A stretch of 22,165 nt of DNA from Entamoeba histolytica HM-1:IMSS (Eukaryota; Evosea; Mastigamoebida; Endamoebidae). The notes below the pieces were generated by a model. It saw only the letters and a list, made by a program, of their open reading frames with translations, was not told where the DNA came from and searched no databases. The stretch lies in assembly GCF_000208925.1 (NCBI RefSeq), contig NW_001915115.1:1-22165 (forward strand), given 5' to 3'. Positions 8,060 to 17,034 of the stretch are shown one piece after another (position 1 is the first letter of the stretch; the number at the start of each line of letters is the position of its first letter). Position numbers and translations under genes: made by a program.

Positions 8060-9958
8060 TTAATTCCATTTCTTAAATTCTTGAAGAATATGTCCATTTT
8101 CATCTGTTACTTCTCCATTATGAAAATGTATTTTAATAAAACCTTCTACACTTGCTGTTTCACCTTCTAACCCAATTAATTGAATTGGGATATCTCCAAA
8201 TAATTTTCTTACTCTCATTTTCATTTCTAATCCTTCTTCTTTATTTGTACAAACAATAATAATTCCTTTTGGTTCTTGTTCATCAAATACTTCCCAAAAA
8301 TCATTAGTCTTTACAGTGTTAATAAGCCATTTTATTATTTGTTGTTGTTCTGGATTATTTTCATTACAAATAATATGCATAACTTCTCCTTCTTTTAATT
8401 CTTTAAAAATTAAATCATTCTGACTTTTATTTTGAATAATTTCTTTTTCTTTTATTGCTTGTTTTCTTTCAAAATTTTCTTTAAGATTATCTGGGTCTAT
8501 AACTGATGCTTTTGGTCTTGTTTTTAATGTTCCACTTCCTTTTGTTTTACTTTTTGATGTTTCTTTATAAACACTTGTTATTTTATTTAATACACCAGGA
8601 TTTATTTCTATTGTTTTTTTAATATCATCATTTCCTGTATTTTGTATAGATGTTTTCATTGTTTTTGAATTTGATTTTTTTATTTTATGTAATTGTTTTC
8701 TTTTTGGTTCTGGTTCTTTTGATGAGTTAAGACTAGGCTCTGAATGAGTTTCTAATGACTTTTTTCCTTTGGACAATTTTTCTTTTTCTTCTAATGGAGG
8801 AGTTACTACAACTGGAATTGTTGGTTTACTTGAAAGACTACTTTTTGATTTTGTTTTATGTTGTTGGTCTTTTGGAGAAGATAAAACAAATAATAATGGT
8901 TCTGTTTTATGTTCACCTTTTTTTTTCTTACTTTCTGATTCTAGACGAGGGGTTTTTTGTTGAGATTGGAAATAATTATTATTTGATAAATGAGTATCTA
9001 ATTTAGGAATTTGAGTATCTGATTTTTCTACTTGAGATGATAAGATACAATCTTTATAATTAATTACAGTTGGTTCTGTTTTAGATTTTGTTATTTGAGT
9101 TTTTGGTGATAAAAGGGAATTTAATTTTTTATTAATATCTAATAATGAAATTTCTGTTTGAGTTGATTTATTCTTTAATATAGAAATATCTTCTAAAATT
9201 TTTGTATATTTTTCATCATTATCCATAATAGACATTGAAACTTTCTTTTTTACATCAATTAATTCATTAGCACAAGTATTAGTTTTTAAGATACATTCAG
9301 TTAATCTTTTTTTAAATATATCATTTAAATTTTTTTCATTTTCATTTGAATTATTTGTAACATTATGTATTACATGAATTTTATTTTCAATTTCATTTAT
9401 TCTTTTTTCAATTACTATAAATTTTTCTTTTATAAAAGAGTTTGTCTGTTCATTAGCTTTAATCTTTTCTTCACATTGAATAATTCGAGATATTAAGTCA
9501 TTAATTATTAAATCTTCATTTTCTATTTTCTTTATTTCGTTTTGTGGAAGTTTTTTTTCATTTAGTTTCAATATCATTTGTCTTAAATCACAAATTTGGT
9601 TCATAACATTTTCTAATTTTTTGTTATATTCTTCTATGAGAGTTGCTTTAGTTTTATTGCTCAACGTATTTCCTTCTATAAGAATTATTTCTTTAATAAT
9701 TGTTCCTAAAGTGAACTTAATTTTATAATTTGTTTCAATTGGTTCAATAGAAATGATTGAACCTATTGACTTTATTCCATCAGGATCAGAAAATATTTTA
9801 ATTGAATTTGAATAATATCCACCACTCTTTATTAACTTATTTTCAGCTTTCATTTCTACTATTAATTCATCAATAAATCCTGTTAATCCTTGTTTTAATG
9901 TAAATAATACATGAAATACTATTTTATTGGTAGTAAACTCAATTTTTCTTTCAGTCAT
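8060..9958 (-). CDS. Large coiled-coil protein with unrecognised end domains (632 aa)
   Basis: One exon. Four regions can be seen. Residues 1-110 are beta-rich and may be globular (KIVFHVLFTLKQG, GSIISIEPIETNYKIKF). About 110-285 is a long Glu/Lys/Asn-rich coiled coil. About 290-500 is low-complexity, Ser/Lys/Pro-rich and probably disordered, with many basic patches. About 500-632 begins helical and ends as a compact alpha/beta-looking segment (MHIICNENN, GIIIVCTNKEEG, IPIQLIGLEGE, GFIKIHFHNGE). No signal peptide or membrane span is present. No family was recognised for either end domain; a scaffold or cytoskeletal role is only a guess from shape. No GAAC box was found before the ATG. Confidence 0.85.
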   Translation of the reverse strand: MTERKIEFTTNKIVFHVLFTLKQGLTGFIDELIVEMKAENKLIKSGGYYSNSIKIFSDPDGIKSIGSIISIEPIETNYKIKFTLGTIIKEIILIEGNTLSNKTKATLIEEYNKKLENVMNQICDLRQMILKLNEKKLPQNEIKKIENEDLIINDLISRIIQCEEKIKANEQTNSFIKEKFIVIEKRINEIENKIHVIHNVTNNSNENEKNLNDIFKKRLTECILKTNTCANELIDVKKKVSMSIMDNDEKYTKILEDISILKNKSTQTEISLLDINKKLNSLLSPKTQITKSKTEPTVINYKDCILSSQVEKSDTQIPKLDTHLSNNNYFQSQQKTPRLESESKKKKGEHKTEPLLFVLSSPKDQQHKTKSKSSLSSKPTIPVVVTPPLEEKEKLSKGKKSLETHSEPSLNSSKEPEPKRKQLHKIKKSNSKTMKTSIQNTGNDDIKKTIEINPGVLNKITSVYKETSKSKTKGSGTLKTRPKASVIDPDNLKENFERKQAIKEKEIIQNKSQNDLIFKELKEGEVMHIICNENNPEQQQIIKWLINTVKTNDFWEVFDEQEPKGIIIVCTNKEEGLEMKMRVRKLFGDIPIQLIGLEGETASVEGFIKIHFHNGEVTDENGHILQEFKKWN

Positions 9959-10412
9959 ATTTTTGATTTTGTTTAAATTATTTAGTAATTTACAGTTTTT
10001 AGATATTTAACATTCATTTGATTCTTTTTTATGTATCTGATTAGTATCATCAAATTACCTTTTTTTTTTTATAGAAATGTGAATTTTCTGAAATTCCAAA
10101 AAAAAATCTTTATTCAAAAGAATTTAAGTATTATGACTAAGAAGACACTTTCATTATTTGAAATTATATTTATTAAAAAAAAAATAGATTGGTGAGTGAA
10201 AGAGTAATCAATGAATGGAAATTCATCAAATAGAAAGAAATTTGGATTGGAGTAAAAAAGAAAAAAATTAAAAAAAAAAGAAAAAAAAATAATAAAAAAA
10301 GAAAAAAAAGAAAAAAAAAATAATAAAAAGTTAATATGAAAAGAAGATAGAAATATAAAAATAATCATGAGAATTGAACTAAAAAATAAAAAGAGGTAAA
10401 TTTAAGAGAAGA
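9959..10412. other. Divergent intergenic region with long purine tract
   Basis: About 450 bp between divergent starts. From about 10,180 to 10,360 the plus strand is almost all A and G in runs of A with single G, a strongly strand-asymmetric tract. No gene is seen; the minus-strand open frame across it is only Phe/Ser/Ile low complexity. A GAACT box lies near the right end. Confidence 0.6.
10376..10380 (+). promoter_or_regulatory. GAAC box of the PH-domain gene
   Basis: The context is GAGAATTGAACTAAAAAATA, 32 nt before the ATG at 10413. The TTGAACT form is close to the published AATGAACT element. Confidence 0.6.
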
Positions 10413-12377
10413 ATGGCAGAAAATGAAGAATTAAATGTTTCAGTTATGCAACTCCAACCATCAATATTTGAGGCATGGGCAAAAAAACAAGGAGGTTCTG
10501 TAAAAAATTGGAAAAAGAGATGGTTTGTATTAAAACCAACAAGACTTTGGTATTTTAAAGCTAAAAATTCAACAAGTGCACAAGGATATATTGAACTAAC
10601 ACCACAAACTACAATTCAAGAAGAAACTGGAATGAACGTACCTGGTAAAAAATTTTTCTTTAGTATAGATTCTAGAAATCAAAAAGGAACAAGAAAATTT
10701 ATATTTTGTGTTGACAATGAAGTGTATTTAAGAGAATTTTTAAAAAGAATTTTCGACGCTATTCATGCCCAACAACAACTTAATCTTCCTAAAACTACTT
10801 CTGTTGTGCAAAAAGTGGAAGAAATTCAATTGGCTCCAATTAATGTTGGTGGTTCTCAACCAAGTTCTTTAAATACTACACAAAACTTAAATAATTCTAT
10901 TCAGTCTAATACTTCTATTCAACAATCAAATCTTCAACAAAATAATCAACTAATTTCTTCTTCACAAGAAAAATCTACTCAGTCTCCTCTCTTGGATAAA
11001 CCTCAAACTCAAGCACCAAAACCACAGAAAAAAGCTGGTTGGGTTGTTACTCGACCAACTATTTCACATGGAAGTATTACACAAACACAATCAAGTGGTG
11101 ATAACACTTCTTTACAAAATGGGAACGAAGAAAATAAAATGCAAGTACAACAAGAACTGGAGGATATTCGTCGTGTAGAAGAAGAAAAAAGAATGGAAAA
11201 ATTTAGACAGCAACAAGAAGAATATATGAGGATTCAACAAGAAGAAGAAAAGAAACGTATTGAAGAAGAAATTCAAAGACAAATGGAAGAACAACAAAAA
11301 GAAGAAGAACAAAAAATTCGAGACCAACAAGAAATGATAAGACAACAAGAAGAATTACTTAAACAACAAGAACTTCAACAACAATTAGAAGAAGAAGAAA
11401 GAAAGAAAAAAGAATTAGAAGAACAAGAAAAGATGAAACAAATGAATGTTATTATAGATGGAAATAATAAAAAAGAAAATAGTTCAAGTTCAACATCTGA
11501 TTATGATGATGGAGAAGATACAACATTACAAAATGTTATTTCATTTGTTCAAGCATTTGAATGGATTAGAGAAAATGCACAAGAATTTGTTCAATTATTC
11601 TATGATAATATTCCTAGAAGATCTCCTACTCATCTTTCAGCATCAGTTAATCCAACTGGAACAGAAATATTTTTAAGATGTACATCACCATTATCAGAAT
11701 TAAGAACTGTTATAGAATTTTTTAATCAAGTTGGATCACCAGAAGAACAAATAGAAAAAATGAAAACAGAAGCAGGAAGAAATGGAGTTTTAGCAATTGA
11801 AAGTTGGATATCTTTAAGTGATAAAGGAGGATGTGATGCTGGATGGAATATTATTGCAGAACAAGATAGTTTAGATGTAATTCAAGATATTTCTGATCCA
11901 TCAGAAATAGATAGTGTTGGTATTATTAAATTATGGTGTGAAACTAATCATGTTGATTATGTACATCGATTTGGTAGAGATATGGGGGATCAACCACCAT
12001 ATAATACAGAATTTTGGATGGATATTCCATCTAATGAAATAGAAATGATTCAAAATGCAGCTACAGCATTTATGTTCCCAGAAATACCAAAAGAAGTATT
12101 AGACTCATGTTTAGGATCACGTGTAATGGTAAAAGTAGTAACAAGTGAAGATGGCTTTGTAAAATTCTCAGTTATTATTGAGAAAATACAAGAACAAAAT
12201 ATAAAGAATTGTATTGAATTATTAAAAGAAGATCCAACAGATGTATTAAATTTACAACAATTATTAAACATTAAAATAGAAGGATTTGAATATACATTCT
12301 TAAATGAAGGATTTGGATACGATGTTTATAATGAAGGAGCTAAAACATCTGTTGTATTCAGAATGGGTAGTTTCTAA
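10413..12377 (+). CDS. PH-domain protein with coiled coil and novel C-terminal domain (654 aa)
   Basis: One exon. A pleckstrin-homology domain spans about residues 18-120: AWAKKQGGSVKNWKKRWFVL gives the first two strands with the basic K/R positions typical of phosphoinositide binding, and the closing helix is LREFLKRIFDAIHAQ. Residues 123-235 are Gln/Ser/Thr-rich and likely disordered. About 240-345 is a dense Glu/Gln/Lys/Arg coiled coil. An acidic Ser/Asp patch follows at about 350-362. Residues 366-654 form a well-composed globular region of some 290 residues with many aromatic and cysteine residues (FEWIRENAQEFVQLFYDN, GGCDAGWNIIAEQD, EFWMDIPSNE) that matches no family I know; START or lipid-binding folds were considered without a firm motif. 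It is likely a membrane-recruited scaffold. It is convergent with the Sec23-like gene, 120 bp away. Confidence 0.9.
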   Translation: MAENEELNVSVMQLQPSIFEAWAKKQGGSVKNWKKRWFVLKPTRLWYFKAKNSTSAQGYIELTPQTTIQEETGMNVPGKKFFFSIDSRNQKGTRKFIFCVDNEVYLREFLKRIFDAIHAQQQLNLPKTTSVVQKVEEIQLAPINVGGSQPSSLNTTQNLNNSIQSNTSIQQSNLQQNNQLISSSQEKSTQSPLLDKPQTQAPKPQKKAGWVVTRPTISHGSITQTQSSGDNTSLQNGNEENKMQVQQELEDIRRVEEEKRMEKFRQQQEEYMRIQQEEEKKRIEEEIQRQMEEQQKEEEQKIRDQQEMIRQQEELLKQQELQQQLEEEERKKKELEEQEKMKQMNVIIDGNNKKENSSSSTSDYDDGEDTTLQNVISFVQAFEWIRENAQEFVQLFYDNIPRRSPTHLSASVNPTGTEIFLRCTSPLSELRTVIEFFNQVGSPEEQIEKMKTEAGRNGVLAIESWISLSDKGGCDAGWNIIAEQDSLDVIQDISDPSEIDSVGIIKLWCETNHVDYVHRFGRDMGDQPPYNTEFWMDIPSNEIEMIQNAATAFMFPEIPKEVLDSCLGSRVMVKVVTSEDGFVKFSVIIEKIQEQNIKNCIELLKEDPTDVLNLQQLLNIKIEGFEYTFLNEGFGYDVYNEGAKTSVVFRMGSF

Positions 12378-12497
12378 GAAAGATTTAAAAGAAATTCAAT
12401 ACATTTTTAAGTTTAACTCAATCAATTTTTAGTTATTTCAAATTATATGTAAAAGATATATGATATTTAATTAAACAAAATGAAAGAAGAAATGAAT

Positions 12498-14252
12498 TTA
12501 TTTCAATACAAATCGATTAAGTTCACTAATGAAGTTTTTAAATGAATTTAATTCATTATCATCTAACATACAATATTCTAATAATTCATTCCCATTAAAA
12601 GGAATGATTAATTCATTCAAAATAAGAGGAAATTGTATGTTATATTTTAATGAATTCACTAATATTCCAACTTGATTTCCTTCACAATGAATATTTTGGT
12701 CATCAGTAAGAATAACAACTCTACCAAAATTAAGAAAAACAATTGCAGAAGCTTCAATTTGTTTAATTATTTCTTTTTTTAATAAAGTATGTCTTGTCTG
12801 TGGTTGTTGATAATTATTAGTAAAGATATAAATAATTGGATTATAAATGGAATATAAATAATATGGATCAAAATCAAAGAGAAGATGTTGATATAATGCT
12901 GATAATTGTGGATTAGCTTGAGAATATAATGGAGATGTTAATAAATAATTACAAATTTTTAAAAAAGTTAAAAATTGATAATGAGGAGTTGATAATACTG
13001 TTAAATAACGTTTTAAATTCTTTTTTAATTCTAAAGGATCTGGAAGATTATAAAATAATGATTGAATAGATGCTCCAATAGACAAACTATTATAATATTC
13101 TATAACTGTATTAACCATTATAAATTTTATTGTTTCTATACAACTACATTTAAATGAAAGAGAATTATAATCTAATGAATCATTATAAATAAACTGCATA
13201 TATAATACTGTTTTTTTATATTTTTGTTTCTCTTTGAAATAAATAGAAATATTTGAATGACTTTTTGGAGTTGTTGGTGCTAATGAAAATATAACTTTTT
13301 TTTTAGGAAAGGATTTATCATTAAAACTTTTTTCAAATGTTGAGTTGATTATTTGTATTTGAGATGGATATAATATTGTTAATGTCCCACCATTTGTTCT
13401 AGGCATTTCAAGATCATTTATTAATGAATTGATTGAATCATCAAATGTTTGTGATGTATGTCTATCCCATGTATGAAGAGATCCACCATTTATTCTAATA
13501 TAATGAAGAAGAATTGGATAAATATCTGATTGATATTTATCAGGAAATACTACATGAAGAGGAATGGATAACTGGATTGGGTAAGGAAGTTCTTTAGCGT
13601 TTGTATTTATAAATGAAACTAATTCTATTCCATGAGTACAAATTGTATTTATTAATTGAATACATTTACACCATCCATCAAGACATTGATGTAAATGAAT
13701 TAAATCAATAAAAGGAAGGTTTTCATTAAAATTTGATAGAATAGAATCAACCATAGATGGTGTAAGCCATAAAGATTCAATATTAAATGGTAATTCATTT
13801 ATTTCTTTTAAACCAGGAATTATATTAATATTCATTCTTGTTCCATTTTTAATGTAATGAATTGAATTTTCATTAAAAAAAATACATGCCACTTTATATC
13901 CTTTTGAACTAATTTGTTTAATTGTTTTTTTAATCATTTCTTGACATGAAACAATTTCTAATTGTAATGATATTAAAAATATGAATTTCCTTTCAGTAGA
14001 AGAATGTTGTATTTCTGTATGAATAGTTGCTTGTGTTTTTGGGATATTTTCTATATTTTCATTAATTCTTCCACAATTACAACAAATAAATGAATTTCCA
14101 TTATGTGTATTATAGATATTATCATAATATCCACATTTACATTGATTTGGTTGTATTGATGATTGTTCATTAATAGGGTATGGAGTAATATGAATTGTGT
14201 GTGGTAAAATATCTTTTTGTCTATAAATGAATTGACATGATGTGGTTATCAT
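12498..14252 (-). CDS. Divergent Sec23-like COPII coat protein (584 aa)
   Basis: One exon. The domain order fits Sec23/Sec24: an N-terminal zinc-ribbon-like site with C38-K-C40 and C57-C-N-C60; a trunk-like region at about 85-300; a beta-rich segment; a helical stretch with TPHYQFLTFLKICNYLLTSP and a paired LYQHLLFDFDPYYLYSIYNP, close in pattern to the Sec23 YPQF...LRRSQF and YYRH...L motifs; and an end region with AIVFLNFGRVVILTDD like the gelsolin-type domain. Real Sec23 is about 750 aa, so this is short, and the trunk has lost the usual signature residues. Sec23 activates Sar1 and forms the inner COPII coat for ER export. It could be a Sec23/24-like paralogue instead of the main Sec23. A GAACT box is 21 nt upstream. 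The call is from motif order, not from a search. Confidence 0.7.
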   Translation of the reverse strand: MITTSCQFIYRQKDILPHTIHITPYPINEQSSIQPNQCKCGYYDNIYNTHNGNSFICCNCGRINENIENIPKTQATIHTEIQHSSTERKFIFLISLQLEIVSCQEMIKKTIKQISSKGYKVACIFFNENSIHYIKNGTRMNINIIPGLKEINELPFNIESLWLTPSMVDSILSNFNENLPFIDLIHLHQCLDGWCKCIQLINTICTHGIELVSFINTNAKELPYPIQLSIPLHVVFPDKYQSDIYPILLHYIRINGGSLHTWDRHTSQTFDDSINSLINDLEMPRTNGGTLTILYPSQIQIINSTFEKSFNDKSFPKKKVIFSLAPTTPKSHSNISIYFKEKQKYKKTVLYMQFIYNDSLDYNSLSFKCSCIETIKFIMVNTVIEYYNSLSIGASIQSLFYNLPDPLELKKNLKRYLTVLSTPHYQFLTFLKICNYLLTSPLYSQANPQLSALYQHLLFDFDPYYLYSIYNPIIYIFTNNYQQPQTRHTLLKKEIIKQIEASAIVFLNFGRVVILTDDQNIHCEGNQVGILVNSLKYNIQFPLILNELIIPFNGNELLEYCMLDDNELNSFKNFISELNRFVLK

Positions 14253-14273
14253 TACTTCTTTTTTATTTCATTT

Positions 14274-14278
14274 AGTTC
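14274..14278 (-). promoter_or_regulatory. GAAC box of the Sec23-like gene
   Basis: The minus-strand context is AAAAAGAACTAAATGAAATA, 21 nt before the ATG at 14252. Confidence 0.5.
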
Positions 14279-14359
14279 TTTTTATATTTTTTATTTTTTT
14301 ATTAAAAAAGTTTTTAATTAAAATTAACCATAAGTATAGTTAATTATCTTTTCTTTTGT

Positions 14360-15394
14360 TTAATTAACGTAATTAGATGGGAAAATACCTTTTACTCCAT
14401 TAAGTTCTCCACTCCACCAATCACCTGACTTCTCTAATACAGTAATGACATCTCCTTCTTTAAAAGACAACTCTCCTGCATCTACAGCAGTATAATCATA
14501 AAGTGCTGTTACAGTTGAAAATTGATTTGTTGGTTGAGTAGTAGTCATAACTGGAGTAGTTGGTTCTGTTGGTTTAGTTTGAGTAGTGAAATCATCATTA
14601 ACAAATCCTCCTAGGTCATTATTTTTCTTAGCACGAACATTTTCTAAAACAATCATTGATTGTTCATTTGGTGTGATTGGAATTTCTTGTTTTAAATCTA
14701 CTTCAGGAATTGATGAAATAATATTTGGTACTTTAGTCCAAATTTCATTTAATTCATTAATATAGTCTGTGTAACTCTTCATACAATTAACACAAATTTG
14801 TGGAAATTGTATTTTGACTTGTTCTATACATTTGTTTATGTCAGTAACTATCTCATTTCTCAAATAATCATAATTGTCTTTAGCTTCATTATATCGAGTC
14901 TCTGCTTCAGCTAACCCATTTTGTTTTTCTGGTGCTTTCTTAGCAATTGATTCATATTTGTCATGAGCTGCATCCATATCTAATCTTCTTTGTCCTAAAG
15001 TTTTAGTCCTTTTTTCCATAATAGTACATGCCTCAACAAGCCTTTGAATTGGTTCAATTACTTCCTCTTTAATTTTCATACCATATAAATGACCTTTCAT
15101 ATCTATTTCTTCAAAAATACTATAACATTCTTGACAACAACATCCTTCTCCTAATAAATCTTTTCCATCTTTCATTGCTTGCATATGACAAACAGTTGAT
15201 GATCTTCCTGCATCTGGTAGTTTTGAATATGAAGAACTAGCTTTCTTTAATTTCTTAATAGTGTTTTGCAACTCAATTTTTAATTGATTTACTTCATTAT
15301 CTTCAGTCTTTTTAGAAACTCCAACAATTTCTTTAACTCCTTGGAATGATCTCTTAAAAAACATATTATTTCTGGGTTTTAAGTTCTTACCCAT
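14360..15394 (-). CDS. BAR-SH3 membrane-shaping protein, amphiphysin/endophilin-like (344 aa)
   Basis: One exon. A basic amphipathic start (FFKRSFQGVKEIVG, about residues 12-25) precedes a long helical region to about residue 240, the expected size of an N-BAR/BAR domain, with unusual cysteines in its middle (GEGCCCQEC near 83-91). A Thr/Pro-rich linker (about 260-290) leads to a clear SH3 domain at 294-344: ALYDYTA, GELSFKEGDVI, GDWWSGELNG and GIFPSNYVN, with all peptide-groove aromatic residues present. BAR domains bind and bend membranes and SH3 domains recruit Pro-rich partners, so a role in endocytosis or phagocytosis with actin is likely by family. The ATG at 15394 is 20 nt from a GAAC box; Met11 is a possible later start. 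It reads away from the Sec23-like gene only in order, not as an operon. Confidence 0.9.
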   Translation of the reverse strand: MGKNLKPRNNMFFKRSFQGVKEIVGVSKKTEDNEVNQLKIELQNTIKKLKKASSSYSKLPDAGRSSTVCHMQAMKDGKDLLGEGCCCQECYSIFEEIDMKGHLYGMKIKEEVIEPIQRLVEACTIMEKRTKTLGQRRLDMDAAHDKYESIAKKAPEKQNGLAEAETRYNEAKDNYDYLRNEIVTDINKCIEQVKIQFPQICVNCMKSYTDYINELNEIWTKVPNIISSIPEVDLKQEIPITPNEQSMIVLENVRAKKNNDLGGFVNDDFTTQTKPTEPTTPVMTTTQPTNQFSTVTALYDYTAVDAGELSFKEGDVITVLEKSGDWWSGELNGVKGIFPSNYVN

Positions 15395-15414
15395 TTTTAG
15401 ATGTTTATTATTTC

Positions 15415-15418
15415 GTTC
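15415..15418 (-). promoter_or_regulatory. GAAC box of the BAR-SH3 gene
   Basis: The minus-strand context is CAGATGAACGAAATAA, 20 nt before the ATG at 15394. It lacks the final T but has the upstream ATG of the AATGAACT consensus. Confidence 0.45.
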
Positions 15419-15861
15419 ATCTGTATTTTCATTTTATTCTTTTATTTATCTCAATCCTTCTTTAATCACTTCTTGTTATCATAGTTTTTTCTTTTCAATT
15501 TTTATGAAGAAATTTTGATTAAATACATTCTTTCTTAATAATCACAAACAAAAATCCATTAATTAAGTTTATTATCTTTATATTTCATTAATACATTTTT
15601 CTTTAATTGATTTATGGATTGTGTTTCTTACTTCTTATAATATTTTTATGTGTTTATTTTCTCAATTTTGTTTTTTTTTGTCCTATTAAATATTAAATTA
15701 TTATATCTTGTCATTACCTTTTTGTTTTTTTCGGGAATGTATATTGTTTTCTTTTTATCATTTTTGGATATAACTTTCCCAGAAGTAGAAGTTAAGCAAA
15801 AACTCTTATTTTTGGAAAAATACATTGAAAAAAATAAAAGAATTTAGGTAAAGAAACTACA

Positions 15862-15897
15862 AATAAAAAGAATAAAAAGAATAAAAAGAATAAAAAG
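15862..15897. repeat. Tandem repeat, AATAAAAAG x4
   Basis: Four perfect head-to-tail copies of a 9-bp unit, ending in a partial AAAG. It lies in non-coding DNA just after the weak open frame and is a simple microsatellite-like array. Confidence 0.85.
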
Positions 15898-16069
15898 AAA
15901 GAACCATTCAATTAAGTTTAGGAATAATCAACACAAAAAGACAATAAAAAATATTATTTGTAGTGTGAATAAATTAATGATTACTTAGACATATAAAGTC
16001 AATTATGTTAAAATAATTCACTTTGAAAGAGGAAATAAAAAACAATAACAAAATTTTTAAAGAAAAAAG

Positions 16070-16954
16070 TTATTCAAAATATGCTCCACAAGTTGGACAA
16101 CGACCTTTTTGCTTTTCACAATAAATTCCAAAACAAGAAGAACATACATACCCATGGTCTAATGGTTTTTTACAATGGAAACACCATAATTTCCAATCAA
16201 TTGCAGGTTGTTGATTTCCAGTTACTCGAATTATTTTTTCAGTGTCACAATCAGAAGTATTATTACTCTAATAATTAATTGAAATGAAAAAAGTATCTTT
16301 TTGAATAAAACAAACTAATAACCTTGGAAAGAGGGATTGAAGTGTAGCAGTATTGTAAATTCCATTTGTTAAGTATGAAGCTTGTTGACAAAAAGTGCAT
16401 CTTGTTTCAATTACACTTAATACAATTGTATCAATGGTTGTTTTCTATTAAATAAGTAATTAAATGATGATTAAAATCATTTAACAAACAATTCTCTGAG
16501 CAGCAAAAACACAATTCATAAGAGGAATAAATTTTGGTGAACTTTCAAATGGAGTTGATACAATAATTATTTTTTTCTGAATGTCTGGTTGAAGTTTACC
16601 ATCTTTATTAATTGTTGTGAGGGCTAATGACATAGCTGATGAGAGATTTGGTTCATTGACAAGGAATTTATCATTTAATACTTCTTTTATTGCTTCTGCT
16701 ATTGATATAGTTAATTCTCCTCTATCACTTTCTTTTACAAATACACTTTTACCAGCATAAACAATTATAAAAATTGATGAATTGTCATGAATTTCTTTTA
16801 AAACTCGGATAAATGAATTTATTATATTTACATATTCTCTTATTTCTTCAACATTTAGTTTTCTATTATTATGAACAAAGAATGTTGCATCAAGCAATAT
16901 TCCACAAATCATAGGTAAACTTTGTTTAATCAGAGTAGATTGTTGTTTTTGCAT
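16070..16954 (-). CDS. TFIIH core subunit p34/Tfb4 (3 exons)
   Basis: Exons are 16490-16954, 16316-16444 and 16070-16267; introns of 45 bp (16445-16489) and 48 bp (16268-16315) both start GTTTGT, end TAG and are phase 0, giving 263 aa. The N-terminal von Willebrand A-like domain has GILLDATFF, VNIINSFIRVLKEIH and FIIVYAGKS. Exon 2 carries the conserved FCQQASYLTNGIYN. Exon 3 has the zinc-binding end with C227, C230, C240, C243, C248, C255 and C258 (WCFHC, DHGYVCSSC, CPTCGAYFE), which identifies Tfb4/GTF2H3. TFIIH opens promoter DNA and repairs DNA lesions in the nucleus; p34 pairs with the p44 subunit. A competing donor AAG|GTTATT 10 nt earlier in intron 2 fits the Entamoeba consensus less well. 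Length is slightly under the usual about 300 aa. Confidence 0.92.
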
Positions 16955-17034
16955 GAACCAAATGAATCATTTAATCTTTTTTTAATTAATTTTCATTTTT
17001 TTTTATTCACTTATCATTATTTATTATTATTAAT

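Larger units (their letters stand above)
15395..16069. other. Intergenic region with a weak short open frame and a 9-bp tandem repeat
   Basis: About 675 bp between the BAR-SH3 start and the TFIIH gene end. A plus-strand open frame (about 15650-15847) would encode two hydrophobic runs and a charged tail (EVEVKQKLLFLEKYIEKNKRI). It has no ATG at its beginning, its first internal ATG leaves only 36 codons, and no GAAC box is near, so it is not called a gene. A tandem repeat follows it. Confidence 0.5.

Noticed and set aside
10114..10368. Minus-strand open frame upstream of the PH gene
   Set aside because: It is only Phe/Ser/Ile low complexity, produced by the purine tract on the other strand.
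15650..15847. Open frame with two hydrophobic runs and a charged tail
   Set aside because: It has no ATG at its start, the in-frame ATG at 15614 meets a stop after eight codons, and there is no GAAC box or splice signal to rescue it. Kept only as a note in the intergenic entry.
16316..16331. Alternative donor AAG|GTTATT for TFIIH p34 intron 2
   Set aside because: It differs from the GTTTGT consensus met by the donor 10 nt downstream and would break the phase-0 joining to exon 3.
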